Source of the DNA: Akkermansia massiliensis
GTDB taxonomy: Bacteria; Verrucomicrobiota; Verrucomicrobiia; Verrucomicrobiales; Akkermansiaceae
Assembly: GCF_018847375.1 (NCBI RefSeq)
Contig: NZ_CP072036.1
Location: 2,976,001 to 3,040,000 of the forward strand
Length of the DNA: 64,000 nucleotides
Direction: 5' to 3'
Position numbers and translations under genes: made by a program
Notes under the pieces: model-generated
The model's database searches: none
What the model was told of the DNA's origin: nothing
What the model saw: only the letters and a program-made list of their open reading frames with translations
In this document: in pieces, positions 1 to 9,100 of the stretch
Layout of the letters: the number at the start of each line of letters is the position of its first letter
Numbering within the stretch: position 1 is the stretch's first letter

Positions 1-477
1 ACCGTCGCGCGCCATGCCGTGGCGGACGTAGTCCGCTGGCTGCGGGATTCCGCCGGGTTTGACATGATGGTGAACCTCTGCTCCGTGGACAACATGGGGG
101 AAAGCCCCCGCTTTGAAGTCAATTATACGCTGACGCAGGCGGAAACGGGCGTGAACCTGAGCCTCAAGACGAAGGTGGACGACGGAGAGGAAGTGCCCAG
201 CGTCACGGAAATCTTCCAGTCCGCCAACTGGCACGAGCGTGAAGTATGGGACCTGATGGGCATCAAGTTCTCCGGCCACCCGGATTTGCGCCGCATTTTG
301 ATGTGGGAAGGCTATCCTTATTTCCCCCTGCGAAAGGATTTCCCCGTTCAGGGCGTACCTACTGAACTGCCGGGCGTCGCCTTTACGGAGGCGGCCCCCA
401 CCCAGGGAGCGCCGTTCGCCACGGAACAGGGCCGCTGCCCCAGCGCCTGCCGCGAACCCCGGTCCCATAAATTCTAG
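1..477 (+). CDS. nuoC: NADH-quinone oxidoreductase subunit C (NuoC), 5' end off the window
   Basis: This is the C-terminal part of the 30-kDa subunit of respiratory complex I, which sits in the peripheral arm and helps pass electrons from NADH towards the quinone site. The frame is open to base 1, so the gene starts upstream; the GTG at 19 is an internal valine. About 158 residues are visible. They carry the family signature: a WHEREVWDLMGI stretch, then GHPDLRRILMWEGY, then PLRKDFP. The last ~45 residues (proline- and alanine-rich) are a low-conservation tail. No other nuo gene follows, so in this genome nuoC is either the last gene of its cluster or is separated from nuoD. Confidence 0.93.
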   Translation, partial: TVARHAVADVVRWLRDSAGFDMMVNLCSVDNMGESPRFEVNYTLTQAETGVNLSLKTKVDDGEEVPSVTEIFQSANWHEREVWDLMGIKFSGHPDLRRILMWEGYPYFPLRKDFPVQGVPTELPGVAFTEAAPTQGAPFATEQGRCPSACREPRSHKF

Positions 478-489
478 CCCATTTTCCAG

Positions 490-504
490 CCCCGCAAGGC
501 GGGG
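490..504 (+). terminator. GC hairpin after nuoC
   Basis: CCCCGC and GCGGGG arms with an AAG loop lie between nuoC and the next gene. There is no downstream T-run, so it may only attenuate transcription. Confidence 0.3.
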
Positions 505-512
505 TCCCTCCC

Positions 513-1322
513 ATGACCCGACTCCCCCTCATCCTGCCCGTATGTATCATCAGCCTGCTCAGCGGCTGCCAGGACGCCAACCCGGCAGAGCGGGAATGGA
601 AGGACCAGTTATATAAAAACCTGGCGATCGTGGGAGCCAGAAACTGGATTGTCATTGCGGAGTCCTCCTTCCCGGCCTATACGGGAGCCGGCATCAAGAC
701 CATGGTCTCCGACAAGACGTCCGATGAAGTGCTTCTGGACGTGCTGAACATGCTGGAGGAGGAAGCCCACGTGGTGCCCCGCATCATGATCAGCTCGGAA
801 TTGCGCAGCGTTACGGAGGATTACGCCCCCGGCATCAAGCGCTACCGCAATAATATCAATAAAATGCTTCCGGGACGCCAGCATTTTGAATTGATGAGCC
901 GCACGATCAATTCCCTGATCGAAGACGCCGCCAAGCAGTTCAACGTGCTGGTCATCAAGACCAAGACGTCCCTCCCCTATTCCAACATTTACATTGAACT
1001 GGATTCCGGGTACTGGAATTCGGAATCGGAGACGGCGCTCCGCAAATCCCTGGAGGCCAAGGATGCGGTCAACCGCCGCGCGGCCCAGGACAGGGTGCTG
1101 GACGTGCCCCTTACGCCGGGAGCCGCCCCCGCGCCGCAGGACCGCAAGGAGAATCCCCCGGCGCCCGGCGCGCCCGCATCCACCCCCACGGACAACCTGC
1201 CGGAGCTTCCGCGGGAAAACCGCCAGCCGGCCTCCCCCGCCGGGAACCAGGCTCCCGGTGTGCCCCCGCCGCCCATCAAGGATCCGCTGGGAGGGAAAAC
1301 CGCCATTGCCAGATTTTCATGA
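513..1322 (+). CDS. Lipoprotein with RbsD/FucU-mutarotase-like domain and proline-rich tail
   Basis: This is a predicted lipoprotein of 269 residues. The N-terminus is a short signal peptide ending in a lipobox (LLSGC, Cys19). Residues ~40-170 resemble, by eye, the RbsD/FucU sugar-mutarotase fold: a 'NWIVIAESSFPAY' strand where RbsD has its 'D-lVV-DAG-P' strand, a long central helical part, and a 'YSNIYIELDSG' segment where RbsD ends in 'YaNIiL-aG'. The catalytic His of ribose pyranase is not obvious, so activity is uncertain. Residues ~185-269 are low-complexity and rich in Pro, Ala and Arg. The stop overlaps the start of the next gene by 4 bp (ATGA), so the two are probably translationally coupled. 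The lipoprotein call is firm; the fold call is inference. Confidence 0.75.
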   Translation: MTRLPLILPVCIISLLSGCQDANPAEREWKDQLYKNLAIVGARNWIVIAESSFPAYTGAGIKTMVSDKTSDEVLLDVLNMLEEEAHVVPRIMISSELRSVTEDYAPGIKRYRNNINKMLPGRQHFELMSRTINSLIEDAAKQFNVLVIKTKTSLPYSNIYIELDSGYWNSESETALRKSLEAKDAVNRRAAQDRVLDVPLTPGAAPAPQDRKENPPAPGAPASTPTDNLPELPRENRQPASPAGNQAPGVPPPPIKDPLGGKTAIARFS

Positions 1323-1630
1323 ACCATCATATGGACAAGGCCACAGAAGAACGCCTCCGCGTGGAGGCATGGGTAGGGGACGCCATTCTGGCGCTGTACG
1401 TCAGGGAATGGATTCTGGCGGAGGAAGGAGCGATCAACGGAAAGCTTTTCATCGAATTCACCAGCAATGATTTCCTGCGCCGCACCGGCAACGCCACAGG
1501 CGTGGAAGCGGAAATAGGCCGCACCTTCAAGGCAGGAGGCCTGGAAGCGGCCTATGCCTGGATTGAGCATCATTTGAAGCCCCGCATGGAGGAACGCTGG
1601 CACACCCTGCGCAGAAAAGCCCTCCGGTAG
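1319..1630 (+). CDS. Small RNase III-fold protein (Mini-III-like), no dsRNA-binding domain
   Basis: The product has 103 residues. The segment VEAWVGDAILALYVRE matches the RNase III signature helix, and is closest in form to Mini-RNase III (LAYxGDAVYELYVR), which also has Ala four residues before the catalytic Asp. A second helix, VEAEIGRTF followed by GGLEAAYAWIEHHL, matches the second metal-binding helix (FEALIGA...GGLEAA), with the Glu kept and the preceding Asp of canonical RNase III absent. There is no dsRNA-binding domain. In known Mini-III enzymes this architecture processes 23S rRNA ends. It overlaps the upstream lipoprotein gene by 4 bp and ends 12 bp before menE, so the three form one transcription unit. 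The substrate is unknown. Confidence 0.7.
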   Translation: MNHHMDKATEERLRVEAWVGDAILALYVREWILAEEGAINGKLFIEFTSNDFLRRTGNATGVEAEIGRTFKAGGLEAAYAWIEHHLKPRMEERWHTLRRKALR

Positions 1631-1642
1631 CCTGCCGCCGCC

Positions 1643-2770
1643 ATGTCCGCCTCCGGAACACCCCTGCCCTGGGACCGGGACAACGGCCCCTGCGTGATGG
1701 CGCCCCCCCATTTGAGGGATTGGGCGGAAGAGGCCGCCGCCTTCCTTTCCCGCCGGGGCATGGATGGGGTCACGGCCTTTGCCACGTCCGGTTCTTCCGG
1801 TTCGCCGCCCAAAGCCATTTTATTCACCCGGCGCGCCCTGGACGTCTGCGCGCGCGGAGCCCTGGAACACCTGCACGCGGAATGCGGGGACTGGTGCTGC
1901 CCCCTGCCCGTCTGGCACGTGGGGGGCGCCATGATTTACCTGCGCGCGGCCCTGGCCGGGACCGCCGTCCATGCGCTTCACGGCAGGTGGAATCCCCAGG
2001 CCTATGCGGACCTGATGAAAAGCTCCGGGGCCTGCTGGTCCTCCCTGGTTCCCACGCAGGTGGTGGACCTGGTCAATCTGCGCCTCCGCGCGCCTTCCAC
2101 CGCCGGATGCATCATCGTAGGAGGGGGGGCGCTGGACATGGAGACGGGCAGGAAAGCCCGCGCCCTCGGCTGGCCCGTGGTGCAGAGCTACGGCATGACG
2201 GAGTCCGGCTCCCAGCTCGCCACGGCTCTCCCCGGCGATCCGTACCACACGGACCGCCTTTCCCTGCTGCCCCACTGGGAGGCAAAGACGGACGAGGACG
2301 GCCTCCTGCGCTTCCAGGGGGAAGGCAAGCTGTGCGGCTGCCTGCTGACGCAGCCTCTTGGAGGTTTTCTGCTGGAACGGGTGGAGCCGCAGGAGTGGTG
2401 GAGCACCCGCGACCTGGTGCGCCTGGAGGGGCGTCTGCTGACCTTCCTGCGCCGGGCGGACAGGCTCGTCAAAGTCCTGGGGGAACTGGTGGACCCGGAC
2501 GCCGTCCAGGACGCGCTGCGCCGCCGTGTTCCGGAGGCGGTAGTGGAGGCCGTTCCGCACCCGCGGGCCGGAATGGAGCTGGTCGCCTGCGGTCCCGCCT
2601 CTGTGCCGCTGGAACGAGCGTGCCGCGAATGGAATGCAGCTGCTCCCGGCCCCCAGCGCATCCGGGCCGTCATGGAAACGCCCATTCCCCTGACGGTGAT
2701 GGGAAAACTGGACCGCCGCCGGCTGCGCGCGCTGCTGGAGGAATGCCCGGAAAAACTGCGGGAGGTTTAG
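1643..2770 (+). CDS. menE: o-Succinylbenzoate-CoA ligase-like AMP-forming enzyme (MenE)
   Basis: This is an acyl-adenylate-forming enzyme of 375 residues. It carries the AMP-binding P-loop TSGSSGSPPK (residues ~50-60), a GGGALD segment, the YGMTESGSQ motif (A5, ~185), a hinge Asp in 'STRDLVRLEG', and a C-terminal catalytic Lys in VMGKLDRRRL. The short N-terminus, length and motif spacing match MenE, which activates o-succinylbenzoate with CoA and ATP during menaquinone synthesis. Menaquinone would be the electron acceptor of the complex I encoded upstream. No other men gene is in the window, so the substrate is assigned from family resemblance; another short AMP ligase is possible. Confidence 0.82.
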   Translation: MSASGTPLPWDRDNGPCVMAPPHLRDWAEEAAAFLSRRGMDGVTAFATSGSSGSPPKAILFTRRALDVCARGALEHLHAECGDWCCPLPVWHVGGAMIYLRAALAGTAVHALHGRWNPQAYADLMKSSGACWSSLVPTQVVDLVNLRLRAPSTAGCIIVGGGALDMETGRKARALGWPVVQSYGMTESGSQLATALPGDPYHTDRLSLLPHWEAKTDEDGLLRFQGEGKLCGCLLTQPLGGFLLERVEPQEWWSTRDLVRLEGRLLTFLRRADRLVKVLGELVDPDAVQDALRRRVPEAVVEAVPHPRAGMELVACGPASVPLERACREWNAAAPGPQRIRAVMETPIPLTVMGKLDRRRLRALLEECPEKLREV

Positions 2771-2799
2771 TGAGGCGCATCCTCCCGGGGCTCTTTTTT
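2759..2799 (+). terminator. Rho-independent terminator overlapping the menE stop
   Basis: CGGGAGG (2759-2765) pairs with CCTCCCG (2781-2787) and is followed by a T6 run at 2794-2799. The menE stop codon lies in the loop. Confidence 0.7.
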
Positions 2800-2811
2800 A
2801 AATAATCCGGA

Positions 2812-2840
2812 CTGGATGGACCGGATGGACTGGATGGACG
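2812..2840. repeat. Three tandem 9-bp units in the menE-Sel1 spacer
   Basis: The unit cTGGATGGA occurs three times (2812, 2821 as cCGGATGGA, 2830). The rest of the 2771-3071 spacer is AT-richer near 2960-3060, where the promoter of the Sel1 gene is expected, and holds no gene that I can see. Confidence 0.6.
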
Positions 2841-3071
2841 GAAGGGGCACAGGGGAGGCTTAATATCCCTTGTTTACTTTGTCCATTCCGCCTTTCCCGG
2901 CTATCATTATCCTTTGCCTTGGGAGCTGCCGCACACGTGCCCGGAGCCTCCCGTCACAGCTTCATTTGTCTTCTTTAAAAAAAGAACGTGACATCATCAA
3001 TAATTAAACATTCAGGCACGTGAAAAACGCTTGTAGGGCAGAGGTTTTTCCTGTTAGAAAAGAGTTGATCC

Positions 3072-5864
3072 ATGCGTGCCCGTCTTCTGCTTATTCCCTT
3101 TATTTTTTCCGTTCCGGTTCATGCCCAGGACGTTCCGTCCCAGGCAGGGGCAAATCCACCCGTGCAGGTGGAGCAAGTCCCGGTCCGGGACCTTTCCCAG
3201 CTGCCCATGGACGGCGGCTGGACGTACGGGGAATTGCTCGGCAAGGCTGCCGCGGGAGACTTCCGGGCCAACATGCTGGCCGGGGAGTACTGGATGGGGC
3301 TTTATTACCTGAACCGGGGGGACCTGCCGCTGGCCTGCCTGGAGCACATGCAGCATTTCTTCCGTGAAGCGGCCGCCAAATCCGGTCATCCGGCTCCCAA
3401 GCTCATGATGACGGACCCCTACGGGATTTTCGGGATTTTCAAGGCGCAGTCCATGCAGCCGGAGCACGCGGAATGGCTGGACGCCTGCCGCAAGCTGGCC
3501 GAGAAGGGAGACCTGGACGCCGTCACGGCGCTGTACACCGTTACGGACCTGCCGGAAGCCGAGTTGAAGCGCTACCTCGCCCCTCTGGAAAAGAAAGCCG
3601 CCTCCGGCGACCAGGACGCGCTTGCCCAGCTTGCCTTTATCAGGGTGGACTGGCTGAAGGAAGACCCCGGCAAGGTGCTTGAGTCCCTGGAGAAGCACCG
3701 GAAAAACGCCAAACCGGTTCTTCTGGCCCGGATGGGGGAACTGGCCCTTTCCCTGGGCGGGGGGCCCTCCGGCAACGATCCGGACGGCAGGGAGTGGCGG
3801 AACATGGCCGTCCAGCCCCTTTCCCAGGCCGCGGAGAAGGGACACGCGGCAGCCATGCGCCTGCTGGCGGAGATGACGAAGGGTACTGCCGCGGAGCAGT
3901 CCGGAAAGCTTCTGGCGGAATTGCGCTCCAGGGGAGATTTGGAAACCCTGCTGGGCGACCTCTCCGGCTGCATGAAGGAGAAAAGGGGAACCGTGGACGG
4001 CTACCTGCTCCAGACCCTGTTTGACCAGGCCCGCAAGCTGGGCAGCAATAATGCCTACGCCTGGTACGCCCAGTTGGTTTCCGAAGCGAAGCCACCACAG
4101 GAGCAGGAGCTGCGCAAGGCCGCCCTGGACCTGCTGGCCCTTCATGACGAACGGGGCATGCCCTTCCTGAAGGAACCTCTTTCCCTTCCCCAGAAAAAGC
4201 TCAACCAGCTTCCCCCCTATGCCAAAACGCACAAGGAGCTGGAGCTGGCCTCCCAGCTTGGAGACGCGGATTCCAGCGTCCAGCTGGGCGAGCTGTGGAA
4301 GGAGGAACTGGCCAATACCATGGATTCCATAGGCAAAGCCCATGAAGCGCAGGAGAACATGCGCACGTGGTACAAGCAGGCGGCGGAAGAAGGACATCCC
4401 CTGGCCAAGCTGCGCCTGGCCCAGATGGAAAACCCGGATTTGATGGACAAGCCGGCCGCGGAACCCGCCAGAACGCTGCTGAACGACTGCCTGGCGAAAG
4501 CCGCATCCGGGGACTTCATTACGCTGAGAGGCATTTCCGAATACGTCACGCCGGAACAGTGGGAGGAGCTGACCGCCAGCCTCCGCAAAAAAGCTCAGGA
4601 AGGGGACGCCCGCAGCCAGGCGGACCTGGCCTACCTGATGCTGTTCAGCTACAGGAGCGAGGAATCCGGCTATCCGGAAGCCCTGGCCTGGGCCCGGCTT
4701 TCCGCCGGACAGGGGGATCCCTGCGGCATGTACGTGCTGGGCCGCGCCCTTATTTACGAATTCGGCTTGGAAAAACGCATGGCGGAAGGGGATTCCTGGA
4801 TGTTCCGGGGGGCCCTGAAGGGCCATGTGGACGCGGCGGACATGTGGAGCTCCAATAATGAAAACCTTCAGCCTTACAGCGCCATGATGCACGGCCTGGC
4901 GGCACGGGGCCACATTCCCTCCCTGCTCTTCCTCGCCAACCAGGCGGCCTATCCCCAGGATACGGCGGAAACGGCGGCGCAGAACGCCAGCCGGAATACC
5001 TCCCATTCCGCCTACCAGCAGGTCAAGCTGAGCTTGAATAGCGAGGAAGGAAACACCCCGCCGTGGCTCCGCAAGCCGGGGCAGAAGGATAACGCGGAAG
5101 ATACGCTGACGGACGCCGGAGCCGTCCCCCCCTGGATGACGCCGTCCGGCAGGGAACGCCAGGCCCCTGCCCCGAAAACCATCAATCCGGAAGCCGTGAA
5201 GTTCTGGGAACAGGCCGTGGAACTCGGCAGCCTGACCGCCCTGGACGAATTGGCCAATTATTATGAAACCGTGGCCGGGAACGTGCAGGACCCTGCGGAA
5301 CGGCAGCAGCTGCTGGCCTCCGCCATGACGGCGGCCACCGCGCTGGTGAAGAAGGAGGACGTGCGCGGCCTCAAGAGGCTGGCCCGGTATTACGAGCAGG
5401 GGATCGGCGTGCAGCCGAACAAGGAGCTTCACAAGGATTATGTGCTGAAAGCCGCCGCAACCAAAGACCCGGAAGCCCTGGTGGAAAAGGCGCGCCTGCT
5501 CATCAAGGGAGAGGATATGGAGCCGGACCCGAAAACGGCGATGGACATCCTGACCAAGCTGGAACAGAACCAGACGCATGCCGTGCCCGGCATGTATTTC
5601 CTGCTCGGCTACCTGCATGAGGAAGGGCTCGGCACTCCGCAGGATATGGCTCTGGCCTACCAGTTTTACATTAAGGGAGCGGAACAGGACGACGCCAAGT
5701 CCATGAACAACCTGGGCTCCATGTACGAACGCGGAACGGGCGTGGCCAAGGACCTGGCGGAAGCCAGGAAGTGGTATGAACAGGCGGCGGAGCTGGGGAA
5801 TGAAGACGCCCGCGCCAATGTGGAGCGGGTGAAGGAAAAGATTAAGAAGAAGGCGGGGAAATAG
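3072..5864 (+). CDS. Large secreted Sel1-repeat protein
   Basis: The product has 930 residues with a signal peptide (MRARLLLIPFIFSVPVHAQ, cleavage after Ala-Gln near residue 19). The rest is almost entirely helical-pair repeats of the Sel1/TPR-like type. The clearest are near the C-terminus: pairs such as ALAYQFYIKGAEQDD...NNLGSMYERGTGVAKD and EARKWYEQAAELGNEDA, the canonical Sel1 unit. Earlier units (A...L...G, roughly every 36 residues) are more diverged. Residues ~635-700 form a loop rich in Ser, Asn and Pro. Sel1 proteins are usually protein-interaction scaffolds; no catalytic motif is visible. The gene stands alone, downstream of the menE terminator. Confidence 0.88.
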   Translation: MRARLLLIPFIFSVPVHAQDVPSQAGANPPVQVEQVPVRDLSQLPMDGGWTYGELLGKAAAGDFRANMLAGEYWMGLYYLNRGDLPLACLEHMQHFFREAAAKSGHPAPKLMMTDPYGIFGIFKAQSMQPEHAEWLDACRKLAEKGDLDAVTALYTVTDLPEAELKRYLAPLEKKAASGDQDALAQLAFIRVDWLKEDPGKVLESLEKHRKNAKPVLLARMGELALSLGGGPSGNDPDGREWRNMAVQPLSQAAEKGHAAAMRLLAEMTKGTAAEQSGKLLAELRSRGDLETLLGDLSGCMKEKRGTVDGYLLQTLFDQARKLGSNNAYAWYAQLVSEAKPPQEQELRKAALDLLALHDERGMPFLKEPLSLPQKKLNQLPPYAKTHKELELASQLGDADSSVQLGELWKEELANTMDSIGKAHEAQENMRTWYKQAAEEGHPLAKLRLAQMENPDLMDKPAAEPARTLLNDCLAKAASGDFITLRGISEYVTPEQWEELTASLRKKAQEGDARSQADLAYLMLFSYRSEESGYPEALAWARLSAGQGDPCGMYVLGRALIYEFGLEKRMAEGDSWMFRGALKGHVDAADMWSSNNENLQPYSAMMHGLAARGHIPSLLFLANQAAYPQDTAETAAQNASRNTSHSAYQQVKLSLNSEEGNTPPWLRKPGQKDNAEDTLTDAGAVPPWMTPSGRERQAPAPKTINPEAVKFWEQAVELGSLTALDELANYYETVAGNVQDPAERQQLLASAMTAATALVKKEDVRGLKRLARYYEQGIGVQPNKELHKDYVLKAAATKDPEALVEKARLLIKGEDMEPDPKTAMDILTKLEQNQTHAVPGMYFLLGYLHEEGLGTPQDMALAYQFYIKGAEQDDAKSMNNLGSMYERGTGVAKDLAEARKWYEQAAELGNEDARANVERVKEKIKKKAGK

Positions 5865-6163
5865 GCTGCGCCTTTGCCCGGTGAATGCCCCGGAATGGGT
5901 TTGCGGGAGCAGGGAGCGCCGCAGGCCTCTGCGGCCGGCTGGGAATGAGGTGAGGAAAGCGAGCGCGATTCTTCAACGGGACATTCCCTGTTTTTAAGAT
6001 GAGGAGGCCCATTCAAGGTTCGTGCATTCTGCCATGCGTGGCTGTTCGGGCCGCCCGCATGGGTATATGGCGCTCCCTGTTCCGGCCATGCCGTGCCGGG
6101 ACGGATTTTGCTTTCCAAGGCGGCAGGGGCGGAAAGGCACCTCCACAAGGAGGGCGGCTGAAG
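5865..6163. other. Spacer between convergent genes, no gene seen
   Basis: This is the gap between the ends of the Sel1 gene (+) and the GH18 gene (-). A weak GGGA-CAT-TCCC hairpin followed by TTTTT lies near 5979-5997 and may end the Sel1 transcript. Nothing else is supported. Confidence 0.4.
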
Positions 6164-9100
6164 TTATTCCCGTGTCACTTTCAGGCGCAGGAAGCGCCGC
6201 TTCATGGCGCTGTCCTGCACGGGCTCCGCATCCCGGAATTCGGCAGACGTTCTTCCGGCGGTTTCCACTTCCCCCAGGGAAGTCCAGTTGACCAGGTCCG
6301 GGGAGACTTCCACTTCATGCTTTACCTCCGCCGCCTGAGGATTTACCGGCCACCGCAACACCAGATGCCTGCTTCCTTCAACGCCTTCTTCCACGGATAC
6401 CTTCGTCACGCTTCCGCAGGGTTTCAGCGGGTCCAGGCCCGTGGCGTATTTCATCAGGTTGGTGACGCCGTCCCCGGCGGGGGAGGCATCAGCCGCCGTC
6501 CGGTCCGCCGTGGCGTCCGGCGGGAAGGTGTCCTGCACCCACTTGTCATAGCCCGCCAGGCCTGCCCCGGCCTGCGTCACGGTGACGGCGCATTCCTGCT
6601 TGTCGGAAGCGCGGAACACCACCGTTCCGGACCGTCCGGCGGCGGATTTGTTTTCCAACGCCGTCAGGATGACCGTGGTCCGGCCGATGCCGGAAGCGGC
6701 GGAAACGGAAATCCATTCCGGGGAGTCCGCCACCACCCAGCCCAGGGCTTCCTCTTCCATTTGAATTTCCACATCCACCGCCCCTCCTGCGGCGGGAACG
6801 GACGCCCCCACCCGGGACAAGCCGAACGGTGAAGCCGTCATAGGAAAGGACGTGGAGGAGACGTAGCGGTTGGCGGCCCGCAGCAGGGAGCGGCGGTCAA
6901 AGTAGTTGTTGCTCCCGGCGGCATCCGCCGCGTCCAGCCCCATGTCCCAGTACATGAAGCCGGCCAGCTTCTGGTCGCTGATGTATTTGGCTTTCTTTTT
7001 GACAGTGGTGACGCCGTTGTAGTGGAGCGTCAGGTTGAGGCCGGAATAGGAATAGACGGCCGTGTCATTGTCCGGGTTGTCCGCTTCCGGGCAATTGGCG
7101 GCAATGTCCCTGTAGCCCTTGATGTAGTCTCCCGGCTTTTTGCCGTCAGGCAGCCCGGCGGTTCCGGGCGTTCCCTGGAATGGGGCGCTCAGGATGATCT
7201 TTTTATCCGGAAAGCCTTGATTCCTGAATTTTCCGCAGGCGGAAACCATGCTGTTATAGGTATTCACGTCAATGGCCGGCCCGTAGTTCTGGAAGGTGAA
7301 GTAGTCCACATACTGCATGTACGCGGCGGGGAACCAGTAGGCGACGGTATGCAGGGAGATGGAAAAGAACATGTCCGGATTGGTCTCCCGGATGGCCTGG
7401 GCCAACTGGCCGTAACTGGTCCATTTTCCGTCCCCCTGGTACAGCCATTCAAAGTCCAGGTCCACGCCGTCCAGCGGATATTTTTTCAACAGGTCCCTGA
7501 TGCCGTCCGCAAACCTCTGGCGGGCGGCGGCATCCGGCAGCATGGCGCTCCACGCGCCTCCGGCAATACCCAGGCGGATGCGCATGCCTCCCACCCCTTC
7601 CGTCATGCCGCGCAGCGTGCGGACATGTTCCGCCCAGGAGGCGGTATCACGGCCAAAGACGTCGCTGTTCCCCCAGTGAGCCACGATGAGACGGTCATTC
7701 CAGTTGGGCTGTACTTCCGTGCCCAAACGGTTGACGGGCCGGGCCAGATGCCACACGCGCATGTCGTCTATTTTCCCCTTCAGGTTCCGGCCCACGACGG
7801 CATTCGGCGTGCCGTTCATCTCCCCGGCGGCAACCGCCGCCGTTTGCAGGGGGGCGCCGTTCAGGTAAAAGACGCCCGTTCCCGCCGTGGAATTGCGGAT
7901 GAAGGCCAGCCAGAAGTATTCATGAAGGGCTACGGCGGGCAGGTCCGCCTCCCAGGCAGCCGTGGAGCCCGCCTGCAGGCGCGCTTTGTAATGGCCATCC
8001 GCCCACGCCAGCGTCATGGACACGCTGTCGTTTTCAAACAGAGTGACGTTCTGCTCCCCGGCGGATAGAGCCAGGTTCACTTCAATCGTGAACGCGTTGG
8101 CATTGCTGCCCGCCAGCAGTCCGTTGCCCACGTTCATATAAGCGTCTTCTCCGGTGAATTCCAGAACGTTCGTCCGCGCGCCGTCAGCGGGGAGAAGCTG
8201 CACGCCCCGGCTTTCCGTCACGTCGTTGTCCGGGTAGGAAAAGCTGATGTCCCCATTGGCGGCGGCGGAAGCGGCGCCGATGTAAATGATATCCGAGTTA
8301 TTGATCATGTGGGGACGGGACGGCCAGTTCCACATGATATGGCTTTCGCGGACGTACCCGGTCACCAGCATGTAGCGGAAGGTGTTGTTGTCCATGACGA
8401 TGGAGAATTCCGTGCCGGACGGCGTCACCGCCTGGTACGGGCGGGTGAAGGAGCTGCCCGTTTTGTCCGCGAATTCCGTCCACTTGGCGTCCCGGAAGTC
8501 TCCGTCCAGCCGCCACAGCCCCACCAGGCGGCCATACCTGGGGTGGGCCATGGGCAGCGGCCCCGTCAGGAAAAAGTCGTCCGCTCCGGTCCCCAGCTCC
8601 GCATTCCAGAACCGCAGTTCGTCCCGGGCTCCCTTGAACTGCGCAGCCAGCACCAGGCCTGTCCAGCCGTTTTTCATGGAGGCCAGGTAAGGCGCGGCAG
8701 GAGCGGTTCCCGCCAATGTTCCGTCCACATACAGGCTGACGTTTTCCGTTCCCAGGGCCACGGCCACATGGTGCCAGGTTCCGGCGGCGAAGGGCTGGCC
8801 GGAAGCCTCCACGGAGGCGGGAGTTTCCGCATTCCCGGATTCCAGATGCAGACGGCCTCCGTTCAGGGAGAGCGTGGAAGCCCCCAGGGAAAGAATAGCG
8901 CCGGAGACGGCGTCCCCATCCGGCCTGACCCAAAGTTCGCAAGTCATTTCCCCCGTTCCGGTCCAGGCATCCGCAGGCACGGGAAGCGCCACCGGGGAGG
9001 AAAGAACGGTCAGCGCCCTGTTGTGGAGCACGCTGACGGGCTTCGGCTCCGGAGCGGGAGGGGCCGGGGTATCATCCGTGCGGACAGTCAGCGCATTCAG

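Noticed and set aside
3054..5618. Long open frame on the minus strand opposite the Sel1 gene (854 codons)
   Set aside because: It is the complement of a gene with clear signal peptide and Sel1 repeats; its residues are biased (His, Gln, Gly, Arg), as expected of an antisense shadow.
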